Below, in pieces: positions 10,790 to 22,014 of a DNA stretch of 64,000 nucleotides. Position numbers and translations under genes: made by a program. Position 1 is the first letter of the stretch, and each line of letters starts with the position of its first letter. Origin of the DNA: Sorghum bicolor. Taxonomy: Eukaryota > Streptophyta > Magnoliopsida > Poales > Poaceae. The notes under the pieces are model-generated. The model saw nothing but the letters and a program-made list of their open reading frames with translations, made no database searches and had not been told where the DNA came from. The DNA lies in the NCBI RefSeq assembly GCF_000003195.3, contig NC_012871.2, positions 3,211,997 to 3,275,996 of the forward strand, written 5' to 3'.

Positions 10790-11860
10790 TTTGACCAAAG
10801 TATAATTAAGTGAATTGCCTTTTTTTTGCATCAGCTTATATACGCTTTTGGGTGCAAATTAAACTAATTTCTGGTGCATATAACTCGACGATTCAGTACT
10901 TAAAATTAAGCATGTCTCTAGGCTTGCTAGTTTCAGATTCAAGTGGCAAGCACTTTAGTTTCAATCATAAGCAGTTAGGCAGGCGCGACGTTGGGGGATT
11001 GATCACATGTAGATTCAGATACTTTGTTGCATTAACATCAGTGCAGGGGACGAGATATCTCTACCTACCACTAGCAGTGCCGGTAGCAGAGAGATGATAA
11101 ATGGATGATATATAGGTACTAGTAACCATCAGAAGATGCATAAGTATATTTGTTCGTCCACACAGCTGCATATGAAGAGCTAGCAAAGCACAGGATCAGA
11201 CCATATATAAATACTAATCGAGGTTACTTAAAAATGCTAGCTGCATATATGTATTGCGCATATATATATCGCTGCAGATATGGAGATCCAGGTAACTTTC
11301 TGTTTCTTATTCGCCAGTTGCTTGCCGATAGAAGAACAACTTAACGAACGCAGAGCAGGCGATGAGATCTCCATATATCGAGTGTCTGCAGCCAGAGACG
11401 ATCGGTAAAACGATTGACATGAACATGATACTTTCCAGCAGGTTAATTGAAGATGCTACGGATGATGCATGCATCCTCAGTTGGAAGGAAGGATACTATA
11501 CGTAGTACAGTGGATTTGCAGTAGCGGATACACAAGACGATGTCTGCGCATGCGCAGAAGTGGCTCCATATCATGTGCCCGTCTACTTGACCGAACCGAA
11601 ATGGCAGTGCATGCAACTCCGGCACAGGGTGACTGGATGGCAGACACGCGCGGTACACGCATGTACTTGGTCTCTTACTCTCTTGAGTCCATGCCTGCAT
11701 GCATGTTACTTGCGTAATTGCGTTGCATGAGATAGGGATGGAGCAGAGACAATCGCTCCATCAACTAATTAACTCCCTCCCTCATGTGCAGATATATACA
11801 TGCATGATCGATACAGGCATCCAGCTGCCACTTGCCACATTGCCATCGATCGGTTTTGTT
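10790..11860. repeat. diverged local duplicate (partners 2600-3660 and 36000-36177)
   Basis: Second copy of the non-coding block described at 2600-3660. Its end (11708-11860, with ATGAGATAGGGA, CTCATGTGCAGATATATA and GCTGCCACTTGCCACATTGC) also matches 36070-36177, where a hAT-type element has inserted. The intact site here is ATCGATCG at 11845-11852. Confidence 0.65.
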
Positions 11861-12889
11861 GCTGTGTCATCGTCAGGGGCTCAAAGAGCACATCAGCGGC
11901 GAATGAAACCGTCCAACAGATGTTAAATAATTAGGCAATTTCTAGATTATTAAAAGTAGAATATAATAAATTATGACAAATTAATGAACTAGATTAAGCA
12001 TGTATAGTATACTATCATGACATATCAGCATATTATAGAGCATAACACGATAATGAGTGTAAGCATATCTCGTACACTAGATAGATTAGATAGCATGAAC
12101 GACAAAGATTCGATCAAGAGGATTATATCTGCCGATTGTAGATGTAGTCGCCGGTGGTGGAGATGCAAATGGCAATGACAATCGATGGAGCGAGGTCAAG
12201 ATCATCGATGACCAACAGTGGTACGTTCCCGTTGATGATCCCATGAGCTGGGCAACGACGAAGATGTCGTGCCAATGCAGCCTGCATAAGACGAGCTGTT
12301 GTGGAGGATTTGGGAGCAGTCACACGAAAGCGCTTCCCAAAAACCTTATTCACCTTTTCCTAGTGCAGGATCACAAAGACGAGGGTTTCAGAGACCTACT
12401 CGCCCAGTCGCCAATGCAACCTAGACGATCAGACTAGAGAAGGTACAGCGGCCACGCAACAGCGAAAGGAGGCAAAAACCCTAGCTCAATTGGATGCATT
12501 TTGGCGTGGTCGATAGTCTGTTTATATAGTCCTGTCCAACCGACCTCGTGTCGTGATCATGATCTGAATCATTTTAAGACCCTTAACTTGTAACGGTTTA
12601 GGACTCTGCAACTTGAAGGCCAAAAAAACAAATAACAAAAAGACTCTCAACTTGTAAGAGTAAGCATACAACCGTGTGGGCTTCTTTTCCTCCTCCTCAT
12701 ACTAGACTTAAGAAAGTGAAAAAGACTCTCATATTTAAGTATGGCTATCTCTACTTCCACAAGTAAGATGGTACTAAAGAGTTCCCACATCTCCTTTTGC
12801 TGATATCAATAAGCCTTTAAGATTTATTAGAAATTTCTGAGTTGGTTATTGGGCCAAGCCCATGTAAATTCCAACAGCAGATATATATG
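11861..12889. other. intergenic, possible decayed element
   Basis: This segment is absent from the corresponding place in the 36-kb copy of the duplication, so it is probably an insertion. It contains a moderately GC-rich part (12130-12480) with short ORFs but no recognisable protein or matching ends. Confidence 0.4.
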
Positions 12890-13108
12890 CTCGATGATTT
12901 CATTTGGCCACGGCTGCAGTTGCATGTTGTACGTGCCCGTGTCACTGTAGGCGGCGTGCTATGTTGTAGGCTGATATATCGTCGATCGGCCCACCAGGCA
13001 CCAGTAGGTTCCAAAACAAGCCGTTACGACTTGGTGTCAGCTAGCATAGCTCATCACATCAGGGTCGAAGTAGTATAGACCGAAGAAGCTAGTGGCCCAG
13101 ACGACCCT

Positions 13109-15862
13109 TGTCACACCCATATTTTAAGAACAAAATAGGATGCATAAAAGACTCATATGTGCCCCAGAAACAGTCGCACACATAAGTAGACAAATCTCAA
13201 ATGTACCATTGCAGTGTTTATTACATAGCAGAGTATATATTGAATCACATAGTCTCATACAAAAATGATAGCATAAAGTAAACAACGCTCTCGACGGAAG
13301 CTCCACACACGGACACTGTTGACTGGTTGACCCCAAACCTAGTACTCATAACGGTAATCCTCATTCCAGTCATCTTCATTATCAGATCCTGAGGTGTTGG
13401 GAAATTGCAAGAGTGAGCACATATCGTACTCAACAAGTATAACCAGGGGGGTTCATGAGGCTCAAATAGCTGACACTGGGTTGACTGCAATTAGCTTTTA
13501 ATAGTGGATAGCATGTTCATAATTAATGAGCAATTGTCAAGGAAGCATAAATAACCCATTAATCCCATGATCAAATGTAAGCATAATTAACTCATAGCAT
13601 AAACAATAATCAAATGAACATAATAACATAACAAGCTCATCATCTTAATGTAGATGTCCCCAAGGCCGCTCCTGACCGTGAGCTCGGCTAGTATACCAGT
13701 TTTACACTCTGCAGAGGTTGTACATCCTTACCCATGAGTCATGATTTACCCTTTCGCCCGAGGTAGCTAATCTCTTAACCCCCTTCCCAGGGAGGTCGGC
13801 AGGGATCACTATGAAGCCTTTCAAAAGTTCGTCTAACAAGTTAGGGCCGCAAGGTTTCCTTTGCGAGCAGATATAGATACCCCCCTTCCGAATGGCACAA
13901 TGACGCGCAGCCTATACACATAGGGACAGGGGCTCGCACTATACCCGTGTCGGTTCAGCCCCTCCGCCCTTTCGGGTAACCTCTAACAAGCTAGAAAAGG
14001 TCTCCATACTGAGCTAAAGCCAGAGCCATTATAGCCCTCATGGTTGCACTGTTATCCCGGGTGATCACGTACAGACAAGATCTCATACAGTTATTTGTCA
14101 TTCTTTTATGTACCTTGCATAGCTATTAATCATCTTACAAGATCATGGATTATATCAAGCGCTAGCACATCTACACCAAATGCATATCAAGTAGGTAGCA
14201 AGGAATACAGGTAACAATCATCTATGATTTTGCTAAGGTCGACAAGGTGATAGCATGCATATGATATATATATGTAGTTAATAGTGAATAGGTAACAAGG
14301 ATGATCCCAAATTAAACTTGCCTTGATCAAAGCTCTCCTGAGCCTGCTGGTCTTCAAATACTTGATCTTGAGCACCAACGTACGGCTCACCGTCTAATCC
14401 CAATCATCAATTAACAACACGCAATCCAATGTAGACAATCATACACGAAGCAAACAAGATATAATTAGAACAATACACCAAACAGTGGTAAAACAAATAT
14501 AAAAATTTATCAAAGTATTCTACGCAGCGCCATGATCACACAAACGTAAAGTTCACGAAAATCGGATTTAAAATATGAAAGATATGAATTTTCTAAGATT
14601 TCCTATAGAGAAGTAATTAATTTAATAGTACCAGGAAATTAAAAAGTTTCAAAACAGTGAATAAATACTACTAACATGTAGAGCGCGAAATTATGAATCT
14701 AACTAAATTTGAATGGATCAAATCGGATTTAAAATGAGCATTTTATAAGCAAAACAATTCAAATGGCAAATCTGTAAATAGTGAAAGCGTATTTCTGACT
14801 GAAACCGAGCTGTTTACGTTTTCCGAAATAGAAAGCGTATTCCCCATGGGCGCCAAGGGACGGCGGGTTTAATACCGAAAACCCCAGGGTCTCTTTAACA
14901 AGATTTACCCCGAAGGGGTAAGTTCTAATCTGGGCCGCTGATTCTCGATCTAACGGCTGGGACTCTTCCAGGGCTTCGGCGGCGGCGGACCGGCCGGCGT
15001 TGAACCTCCCCGCGGCGGCGCCATGGGAGGGCACGCCGGAGCTCGCGGTTCTCTCGCTCCCGAGCACCAAAACGCGAAAGAAAAGCTCCGGGAGATCGAG
15101 GGGGAGGAGGCGAACCCACCTAGGTGGTTTACTCGGGCCGAGAGAGGGCGAGGCGGCCGGTTCAAGGCGGCGGCTTGCTTTGCAACGCGGCGAGATCCAA
15201 AACTGACGAAACACGATGCTAGGGCTCGGTTGGGGTGACTCGGATGCGAAAAGGGAACTGCGGGATTGATTTGGGAGCTTTATAGGGGCATGGTGTGCAG
15301 GTTGGCAAGAGATCCCGAGGAAACCGGGATCGATTTCCCCTAGAAGAGTCCCACTCGAACCCGGCGTCAGGAGGAAGAAGAGAGGAGTCGCTGACTTGCG
15401 GACCCCACGTGTCAGCGAGCTGAAGAGAAAAGGAGGGGAGAGGAGAGCGCGCGACCAGGGCCGGATTGCTGGGCCGGTGAAGGAAGAAGTGGGCCGGGCG
15501 CGGGGAAGAAAAAGAGAAGGGGGAGGAAAGCTGGGCCGAAACCGCGAGTGGGGAGAGGGGGAAAGAAAGGCCGGGGTGGGTCTTTGCCTTTTTTTTTTAT
15601 TCCTTTTTCTTTTCTGTTTTCTTTTTCAAAGCATTTTCTAAAAGGGCTTTTGAGCATAAAGTAAATAAAACAAAATACAATCAGCACAAAAATTATTATG
15701 CTTCGGCATGAATGCACAGCCATGTCTCTAAACTTATGATAAATTTTATTTCCAACAGAATTTATTTATTTACTACATTAAGTGCTCAGAAAAAAAAAAT
15801 GCTTAATTAATCAAATTAATTCCTATTGATTGAAAATAAATTTTTTTTTTTTGGGTGTTACA
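13109..15862 (-). repeat. 3' LTR of the gypsy element
   Basis: 2,754 bp, reading TGTAACACCC ... GGGTGTGACA on the minus strand. It matches 22015-24768 at a constant offset of 8,906 bp. A GC-rich block (14,940-15,560) and a TATA-like site (15279-15284, minus) are included. ORFs in it are repeated exactly in the other LTR and are not treated as genes. Confidence 0.97.
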
Positions 15863-15880
15863 AACTCTACCCCCCTTAAA
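15863..15880 (-). other. polypurine tract
   Basis: Read on the minus strand this is an AAGGGGGGTAGAGTT run ending directly at the 3' LTR. It is the expected plus-strand primer site of a gypsy retrotransposon. Confidence 0.88.
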
Positions 15881-15909
15881 AGAATCTCGTCCTCGAGATT
15901 GAACGGTGC

Positions 15910-18900
15910 TTACTCGAACAGATATGAGTATGACTTCCTCAGATCATCCTCTCTTTCCCAAGTTGCCTCTGCTTCCGAATGCCGATTCCACAGTACTTTG
16001 CACATTCTGATGACCCGACTTCTAGTGACTCTCTCCGCTGTCTCCAATATTTTGATCGGATACTCTTCATAAGTGAGGTCACCTTTAACAGAGAGTTCTT
16101 CCAATGGTAGTTGCTCCTCCGGTACACGCAAACACTTCTTAAGTTGTGACACATGGAACACATCGTGCACACCAGATAAACTTTCCGGCAATTCTAACCG
16201 ATATGCTACTTCTCCACGCCTTTCTAAAACTTTAAACGGACCAACATACCTTGGAGCTAGCTTTCCCTTCATATTAAACCTCTTCACACTCCGCATAGGT
16301 GACACTTTCAGATAGACATAATCCCCCACTTCAAAGGCCAACTCTCTCCTACGCGTATCTGCATAGCTTTTCTGACGAGATTGAGCAATCCTCAAGTTAT
16401 CCCGAATAGTCCGCACTTGTTGTTCTGCATGTCTAAGCACATCTGTCCCAAACACCTGAGTTTCTCCCGTCTGATTCCAAAACAAAGGTGTCCTGCACTT
16501 CCGACCATATAGGGCCTCGAACGGTGCCATCTTAAGACTTTGCTGATAGCTATTGTTGTAGGAGAATTCTGCATATGGCAAACTCTTGTCCCAACTAGCC
16601 CCATACTGCAAAGCACAAGCTCTCAACATATCCTCCAATATCTGATTGATCCTCTCAGTCTGTCCATCTGTCTGTGGATGATATGCTGTGCTGAAATTCA
16701 ACTTGGTTCCCAATGAATCATGCACTGCTTTCCAAAAGTGAGATGTGAATTGAGTACCCCTATCTGACACAATCTTCTTAGGTACCCCATGCAAACAAAC
16801 AATTCTCTCCATATACAGCTCAGCTAGGCGTTCTCCAGTGTACTTAGTTTTAACAGGTATGAAATGAGCCACTTTAGTCAAACGATCTACTATCACCCAT
16901 ATTGAGTCATACCCTCTCTGTGTACGTGGTAAACCCACTATGAAATCCATACCCACTTCTTCCCACTTCCATTCCGGAATCTTCATTGGTTGCAACAGTC
17001 CAGCTGGCCTCTGATGTTCAGCTTTCACTCGCTGACAAGTATCACACAAAGCAACATACTCCGCTACATCTCTCTTTAAACCATACCACCAGTACTTCTG
17101 TCTCAGATCTAGATACATCTTAGTGCTACCAGGATGAATGGAATATGCTGACTCATGAGCCTCTCTTAGAATTGTATCACGAATAGCCTTCACTTCAGGA
17201 ACACATATCCTTTTTCCAAACCACAATACACCATTGTCATCTATTCTGAAGCCTGGTGCTTTGCCCAGTACCACATTCTGTGCTATCTCCTTTAGTTTCT
17301 CATCTTCTAACTGTCCTTTCAATATCTCTTCCTCTAGAGTAGGAGTGACCTCAATTTCCATAGCATTTACTACAATTCCCAAGTTCAAAAATGCAATTTC
17401 AGCACACAACTCTTCAGATTCAGGTGTCGCCTGAAGCTCATTAGCATATTTCTTTCTGCTAAGTGCATCAGCTACGACGTTCGCCTTCCCAGGATGATAA
17501 TGCACTTCCAAATCATAATCCTTTATCAGTTCCAACCATCTTCGTTGCCTCAAATTCAGATCTGTCTGAGTGAAGATGTACTTCAAACTCTTATGATCAG
17601 TGTATATGTCACTCTTATGCCCAATCAAATAGTGTCTCCAAATCTTCAATGCATGAACCACAGCTGCTAACTCCAAATCATGAGTAGGATAATTCAGTTC
17701 ATGTTTCCTCAACTGTCTAGATGCATAAGCAACAACTCTACCTTCTTGCATCAGAACACAACCCAAACCCAGACGGGAAGCATCACAATAGATAGAGAAA
17801 CTCTTACTCAGATCCGGCAAAACCAACACAGGTGCAGTAGTCAATCTCTTCTTGAACTCCTCAAAACTAGCTTGACACTTGTCAGACCACACAAACTTAG
17901 CATTCTTCTCTAATAGAGCAGTCATAGGCTTTGCAAGTTTTGAGAACCCTTCAATGAATCTACGATAGTAACCAGCTAGACCAAGAAAACTGCGAATTTC
18001 ACTTACATCGGTAGGTGGTTTCCAATTCAACACATCTTTCACCTTACTAGGATCCACTGCAATACCACCATTTGAGACAACATGACCAAGAAAAGAAACT
18101 TCCTCCAACCAAAACTCACACTTACTACGCTTAGCATACAACTTATGTTCTCTAAGTTTCTGTAAGACCAATCTCAGATGTTCAGCATGTTCTTCCTTGG
18201 TTTTAGAGAATACCAGAATATCATCAATAAAGACCACCACAAACTTATCCAGATACTCCATAAATACTTTATTCATCATGTACATAAAGTAAGCTGGTGC
18301 ATTGGTCAAACCAAAAGACATAACTGTATACTCATATAACCCATACCTTGTTGTGAAAGCTGTCTTTGGTATATCTGAATTCCGAATCTTCAATTGATGA
18401 TAACCAGAACGCAAATCAATCTTAGAGAACACACAAGCACCTCTTAGCTGATCAAATAAGTCATCAATCCTAGGCAATGGATATTTATTCTTGATAGTGA
18501 CCTCATTAAGTGACCGATAATCGACACACATCCTCTGACTACCATCCTTCTTATCAACAAAGATAACTGGTGCACCCCATGGTGATGAACTAGGACGAAT
18601 GAACCCTTTATCTTGCAATTCCTTAATTTGTTTCTTAAGTTCCTCTAGTTCATTAACCCCCATTCTATATGGTCTTTTAGCTATGGGTGCAGTACCAGGT
18701 AGTAATTCAATAATAAATTCAATGTCTCGGTCAGGTGGCATACCTGGCAGTTCATCTGGAAAGACATCCGGAAACTCATCCACTACCAAATTCTGAGGAT
18801 CAACATCATCAGTCAGTTGGTTCACTTTAGCTGTGAGTGGTGCTTGCATTGTTACATCAACACTGATTCTTTCTCCCTTTGGTGTTGTCAGAACCACTAC

Positions 18901-20346
18901 TCTCTCTTTGCAGTTAATATTTGTCGCATGTTGCTTCATCCAATCCAAACCCAAGATCACATCTATGCCTGAAGTTCTCATAACCATGGGACTGATAGGA
19001 AAATCTACCCCCCTTAAAGAAAGACTTGCTGAGGGGCAACGTAAAGAAACTGGTATAGTCCCACCCGGTGAATTAACTAACATAGGGGTGTTCATTGCAA
19101 CAAGAGGAAGGCTATGAACTCTAACAAATGCTTGTGATATGAAAGTATGTGAAGCTCCAGAATCAAATAAAACTGTAGCAGGGATAGAGTTGATGCTGAA
19201 CGTACCCATCATGATTTCTGGTCCCTCCTGAACAGTTTCTGCTGCCACGTTGTTCACCTTTGCTGAATTAGGAGTGGATCTCCGGTCGTTGTGCTGCGGA
19301 TTAAACTTCTCTGGGCAATCATAGGACATATGTCCTTCCTTCCCACAACGGAAACACCTGGTAGGATTGTTAGAAGCACTCCTTTTTGTAGAGTTGGCAT
19401 TTGAGTTCCCTGGGCGAGGTGTCTGCTGACCATGCTGCTGCTGATTATGGTTACGTTGTTGGAATGGAGGACGTTGGTTCCCACTCTGTGACTGATTCTG
19501 GAAACGCTGGGGTTGCTGGTTACGGTTCCACTGACTAACTGGTCCCTGGAACCTCTGCTGATGGCCTTGATGAGAACTGAATCGCTGGCGGTTGTTGCTC
19601 CCAGATCCTTGTGCCAGCATCCTTCTCTTCTTATCCTGACCCTTCCGCATATTATCAAGCACGATGGCACGATTCACAAGAGCTTGAAAGGTAGGGTAAG
19701 TGTTTCCTGCCAACTGCAACCTGAGTTCATAGTACAAGCCCTTCATGAATAGACGCTGCTTATCAGCATCTTCCCTGACATCATTCGGAGCATAGCGAGC
19801 CAACTGTTCAAACGTGTCATGATATTCTGCCACTGTCATGGAGCCCATCCTGAGTGATCTGAATTCTTCTTGTTTGAGCTCCATCACTCCTTCATTTATA
19901 TGTCGAGCTCTGAAGTCCCTACAGAATTCCAGCCATGTGACAGGAGAAGCATTGTTGGGGCGAGCAGCTTGATACGACTCCCACCATGTCTGAGCTGCAC
20001 CTTGAAGCTGTCCAGAAGCATACAACACCTTCTCCAAGTCATTGCACTGTGCTATGTTTAGCTGCCTCTCCACAGCACGTAACCAATCATCTGCCTCCAT
20101 GGGATCAGCTGAGTGTGTAAATACCGGAGGTCTTCCCTTCATAAACTCTCCACGCTTGTCCCTCACATGAACAGGTGGTGGTGTTGGTGGAGGTTGTTGC
20201 TGCAGGTGCTGCATGAAAACGTGCATCATCTGATTTTGGGTTTGCATGAGTTCCTCCACGGTGATTGGGGCATTGCCACCATTGCCATTGTCATTGCCAT
20301 TGCCACGGCCTCTGCCTCTGCCTCTTCCTCTTGCTGCCATCTGCAT
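15910..20346 (-). CDS. Ty3/gypsy Gag-Pol polyprotein with chromodomain
   Basis: A single open frame of 1,478 residues from the ATG at 20346 (another in-frame ATG is at 20340; an upstream GTG is not needed). Order: Gag (about 70-240), a Q/N-rich basic linker, CCHC zinc knuckle (C331, C334, H339, C344), aspartic protease (DSGA, D395), reverse transcriptase (FIDD, D708-D709), RNase H (D855, E892, D917, D960), integrase zinc finger (H1064, H1071, C1101, C1104), and integrase core D1134, D1195, E1231 with D-35-E spacing. The C-terminus (about 1426-1478, with WxxR and EATWE) looks like a chromodomain, which in chromoviruses steers integration to particular chromatin. Gag and Pol share one frame, so a single translation product cut by the protease is likely. 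No stop or frameshift is present, and all catalytic residues I checked are there, so the element may be autonomous. Activity itself cannot be judged from sequence. Confidence 0.96.
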   Translation of the reverse strand: MQMAARGRGRGRGRGNGNDNGNGGNAPITVEELMQTQNQMMHVFMQHLQQQPPPTPPPVHVRDKRGEFMKGRPPVFTHSADPMEADDWLRAVERQLNIAQCNDLEKVLYASGQLQGAAQTWWESYQAARPNNASPVTWLEFCRDFRARHINEGVMELKQEEFRSLRMGSMTVAEYHDTFEQLARYAPNDVREDADKQRLFMKGLYYELRLQLAGNTYPTFQALVNRAIVLDNMRKGQDKKRRMLAQGSGSNNRQRFSSHQGHQQRFQGPVSQWNRNQQPQRFQNQSQSGNQRPPFQQRNHNQQQHGQQTPRPGNSNANSTKRSASNNPTRCFRCGKEGHMSYDCPEKFNPQHNDRRSTPNSAKVNNVAAETVQEGPEIMMGTFSINSIPATVLFDSGASHTFISQAFVRVHSLPLVAMNTPMLVNSPGGTIPVSLRCPSASLSLRGVDFPISPMVMRTSGIDVILGLDWMKQHATNINCKERVVVLTTPKGERISVDVTMQAPLTAKVNQLTDDVDPQNLVVDEFPDVFPDELPGMPPDRDIEFIIELLPGTAPIAKRPYRMGVNELEELKKQIKELQDKGFIRPSSSPWGAPVIFVDKKDGSQRMCVDYRSLNEVTIKNKYPLPRIDDLFDQLRGACVFSKIDLRSGYHQLKIRNSDIPKTAFTTRYGLYEYTVMSFGLTNAPAYFMYMMNKVFMEYLDKFVVVFIDDILVFSKTKEEHAEHLRLVLQKLREHKLYAKRSKCEFWLEEVSFLGHVVSNGGIAVDPSKVKDVLNWKPPTDVSEIRSFLGLAGYYRRFIEGFSKLAKPMTALLEKNAKFVWSDKCQASFEEFKKRLTTAPVLVLPDLSKSFSIYCDASRLGLGCVLMQEGRVVAYASRQLRKHELNYPTHDLELAAVVHALKIWRHYLIGHKSDIYTDHKSLKYIFTQTDLNLRQRRWLELIKDYDLEVHYHPGKANVVADALSRKKYANELQATPESEELCAEIAFLNLGIVVNAMEIEVTPTLEEEILKGQLEDEKLKEIAQNVVLGKAPGFRIDDNGVLWFGKRICVPEVKAIRDTILREAHESAYSIHPGSTKMYLDLRQKYWWYGLKRDVAEYVALCDTCQRVKAEHQRPAGLLQPMKIPEWKWEEVGMDFIVGLPRTQRGYDSIWVIVDRLTKVAHFIPVKTKYTGERLAELYMERIVCLHGVPKKIVSDRGTQFTSHFWKAVHDSLGTKLNFSTAYHPQTDGQTERINQILEDMLRACALQYGASWDKSLPYAEFSYNNSYQQSLKMAPFEALYGRKCRTPLFWNQTGETQVFGTDVLRHAEQQVRTIRDNLRIAQSRQKSYADTRRRELAFEVGDYVYLKVSPMRSVKRFNMKGKLAPRYVGPFKVLERRGEVAYRLELPESLSGVHDVFHVSQLKKCLRVPEEQLPLEELSVKGDLTYEEYPIKILETAERVTRSRVIRMCKVLWNRHSEAEATWEREDDLRKSYSYLFE

Positions 20347-20364
20347 TCCAAGGTATATAAACAC

Positions 20365-21024
20365 ATCTTAGTAATGCCCAACATGACAATTACAAGAGTT
20401 AACCGAATCTGAAATTTTCTGGGTAACATCCAACGTCAGCAGGTCAGAAAATCAGTAATATCTCAAGTTCCAGAATTCAAAAGGATACATACTGTACACC
20501 GTTGGAAAGATAAAGAAATTGTCTACAACTTTCATTTAGATCATATCACCAGATTCCAACGTGAGATTAACCAAAAACTGGGTACAACCGAAACTGTTCC
20601 AGAATTCCAGACTGCGCAGAAACCTCAACTTTAAACAGTCATAACTCACAGCTCATAATAGATAATATGGTCATTCTTGCGGCATTGGAAATATATGAAA
20701 GTCTACTTTTTCCCAGAAAAATTTGATGAACATTGCACGAGCAGAATTTGATTTATTCCAGAATTATTGCAGACTGGTCCAGAAAACAGCAAAAGACAGA
20801 AACAGGATATGACCCCCAAACCACTATTTATTCATGTTCTTACTTAAGGTTCTTAATTAGAGAACTTGTGGACATGCCCACAAATTCCCAGCACTCATTA
20901 CAAAAATCCAAATCACACATATTCATAATAACAAATCAGCAAGCACACCAAGTTCACACCACACTAGCAAAAGACTCTAAATAACTCGCAACTACTAACG
21001 TTACTATTACATATGGGTTCTTTT
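20365..21024 (-). other. non-coding spacer between upstream ORF and gag
   Basis: About 660 bp inside the element with no ORF of note. Read on the minus strand, it ends in CTTGGAATGCAG directly before the ATGGCAGC start, which looks like a splice acceptor. Whether it is an intron of the element RNA is not shown. Confidence 0.5.
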
Positions 21025-21822
21025 CTATTCTTCGGGTGCAGCATCCTTCAAGATGGGTTCAACATGCAGCCTCTTATGAAGTTTGGGACGGCCTAACTCT
21101 GCTCGAAGTTCATCCGCTTCTCTTTGCTCTTTCTCCAGCAGCTTCCTCTCACGGTGTAGTTCATTCTCCAACTCTATCACCTTGAGTGTCAGCTCATAAG
21201 TCAACTCCACTTGTGCTTGAAGCTTTGGTTGTGAAGCATCTGCAACTTCTATGGCCCAAGTCATCTTCTCTGGTACAAAGCGAGGATAGTGGTATGTTGC
21301 ATTATACTGAACATCCTCAAAGCGTCTACCACGGTAAAAGACCAAGGCCTGGTAAGCTGCATCTGCCATGCTCTCCTTCATCGTGTCCCGGCTGATTCGA
21401 GCGATGTGTTTTGATTCCACCTTTCGAATCCCCTTGGTGGCATCCAGTGTCTTGACTATCAGCTCTGCAATCCAAAGTGATCTCCTCAGAGGGTGTTTGT
21501 GCTCAGTGCAGTTATACTCCAGGGTGGCTTGCAAATCTGGGTAATGGTGTTTCAATGTCAGCACCAAGTTCTCATGGAAGAAATCCTTGGGATCTGCCTC
21601 TGGAATCCACAGCTCAGTAGTCCATCCCATCCTTGCATTAGCAGACTGTGGTGGAGGTGGATCTTGCATCTCCTCATCTTCAGGCACTTCCTCCTGAGCT
21701 TCCACCCTTGATTCCTCATCTTCCAGCTCAGGAACTCCATCCACATGCTGTCCTCCTAGGTTGAACATGGCACGGTACTCCTCAGCAGCCATGCGTGCAG
21801 CACTACGGGTGCGGGGCGGCAT
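21025..21822 (-). CDS. extra sense ORF upstream of gag, coiled-coil protein, unknown function
   Basis: 265 residues, ATG at 21822, in the same direction as gag-pol and lying between the primer-binding site and gag. I do not recognise a named domain. Residues 1-25 are basic then amphipathic. Residues 31-60 are very acidic and proline-ending. Residues 65-200 look globular with many aromatics (WTTELWIPEADP, RRSLWIAELIV, TYHYPRFVPEKMTWA). Residues 205-245 have heptad-like leucines rich in E, K and R, a likely coiled coil. On the minus strand the bases before the ATG are CTTTTTGTAG, a splice-acceptor-like sequence. Extra ORFs of this kind are known in some plant gypsy lineages, mainly Tat/Athila. 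In a chromovirus with an open frame it is less usual. The protein being maintained as an open frame fits a recent insertion and does not by itself prove selection. Confidence 0.75.
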   Translation of the reverse strand: MPPRTRSAARMAAEEYRAMFNLGGQHVDGVPELEDEESRVEAQEEVPEDEEMQDPPPPQSANARMGWTTELWIPEADPKDFFHENLVLTLKHHYPDLQATLEYNCTEHKHPLRRSLWIAELIVKTLDATKGIRKVESKHIARISRDTMKESMADAAYQALVFYRGRRFEDVQYNATYHYPRFVPEKMTWAIEVADASQPKLQAQVELTYELTLKVIELENELHRERKLLEKEQREADELRAELGRPKLHKRLHVEPILKDAAPEE

Positions 21823-21999
21823 CTACAAAAAGTTTTTAGACATAGATCAGATGGATGCAATAATTTCACAATAGAGCAAGATAGAGAAGCATAAACTTTT
21901 AACAAATACAAGACCATAGTGGGAAGCATGAAGTAAGTAAAATAAGGACCTACATTTTCGACCATTTACTAACTAGGTTTGCGTCCTACAGTCAACAAA

Positions 22000-22011
22000 G
22001 CTTTGATACCA
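22000..22011 (-). other. primer-binding site (initiator methionine tRNA)
   Basis: On the minus strand it reads TGGTATCAAAGC, three bases inside the 5' LTR. The usual plant initiator-Met PBS is TGGTATCAGAGC, so 11 of 12 bases match. Confidence 0.88.
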
Positions 22012-22014
22012 ATT

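Noticed and set aside
14759..15214. 151-codon and overlapping ORFs in the GC-rich part of the gypsy LTR
   Set aside because: The same ORFs recur in the second LTR at 23665-24120, have no recognised motif and several overlap on both strands, so they reflect LTR composition.
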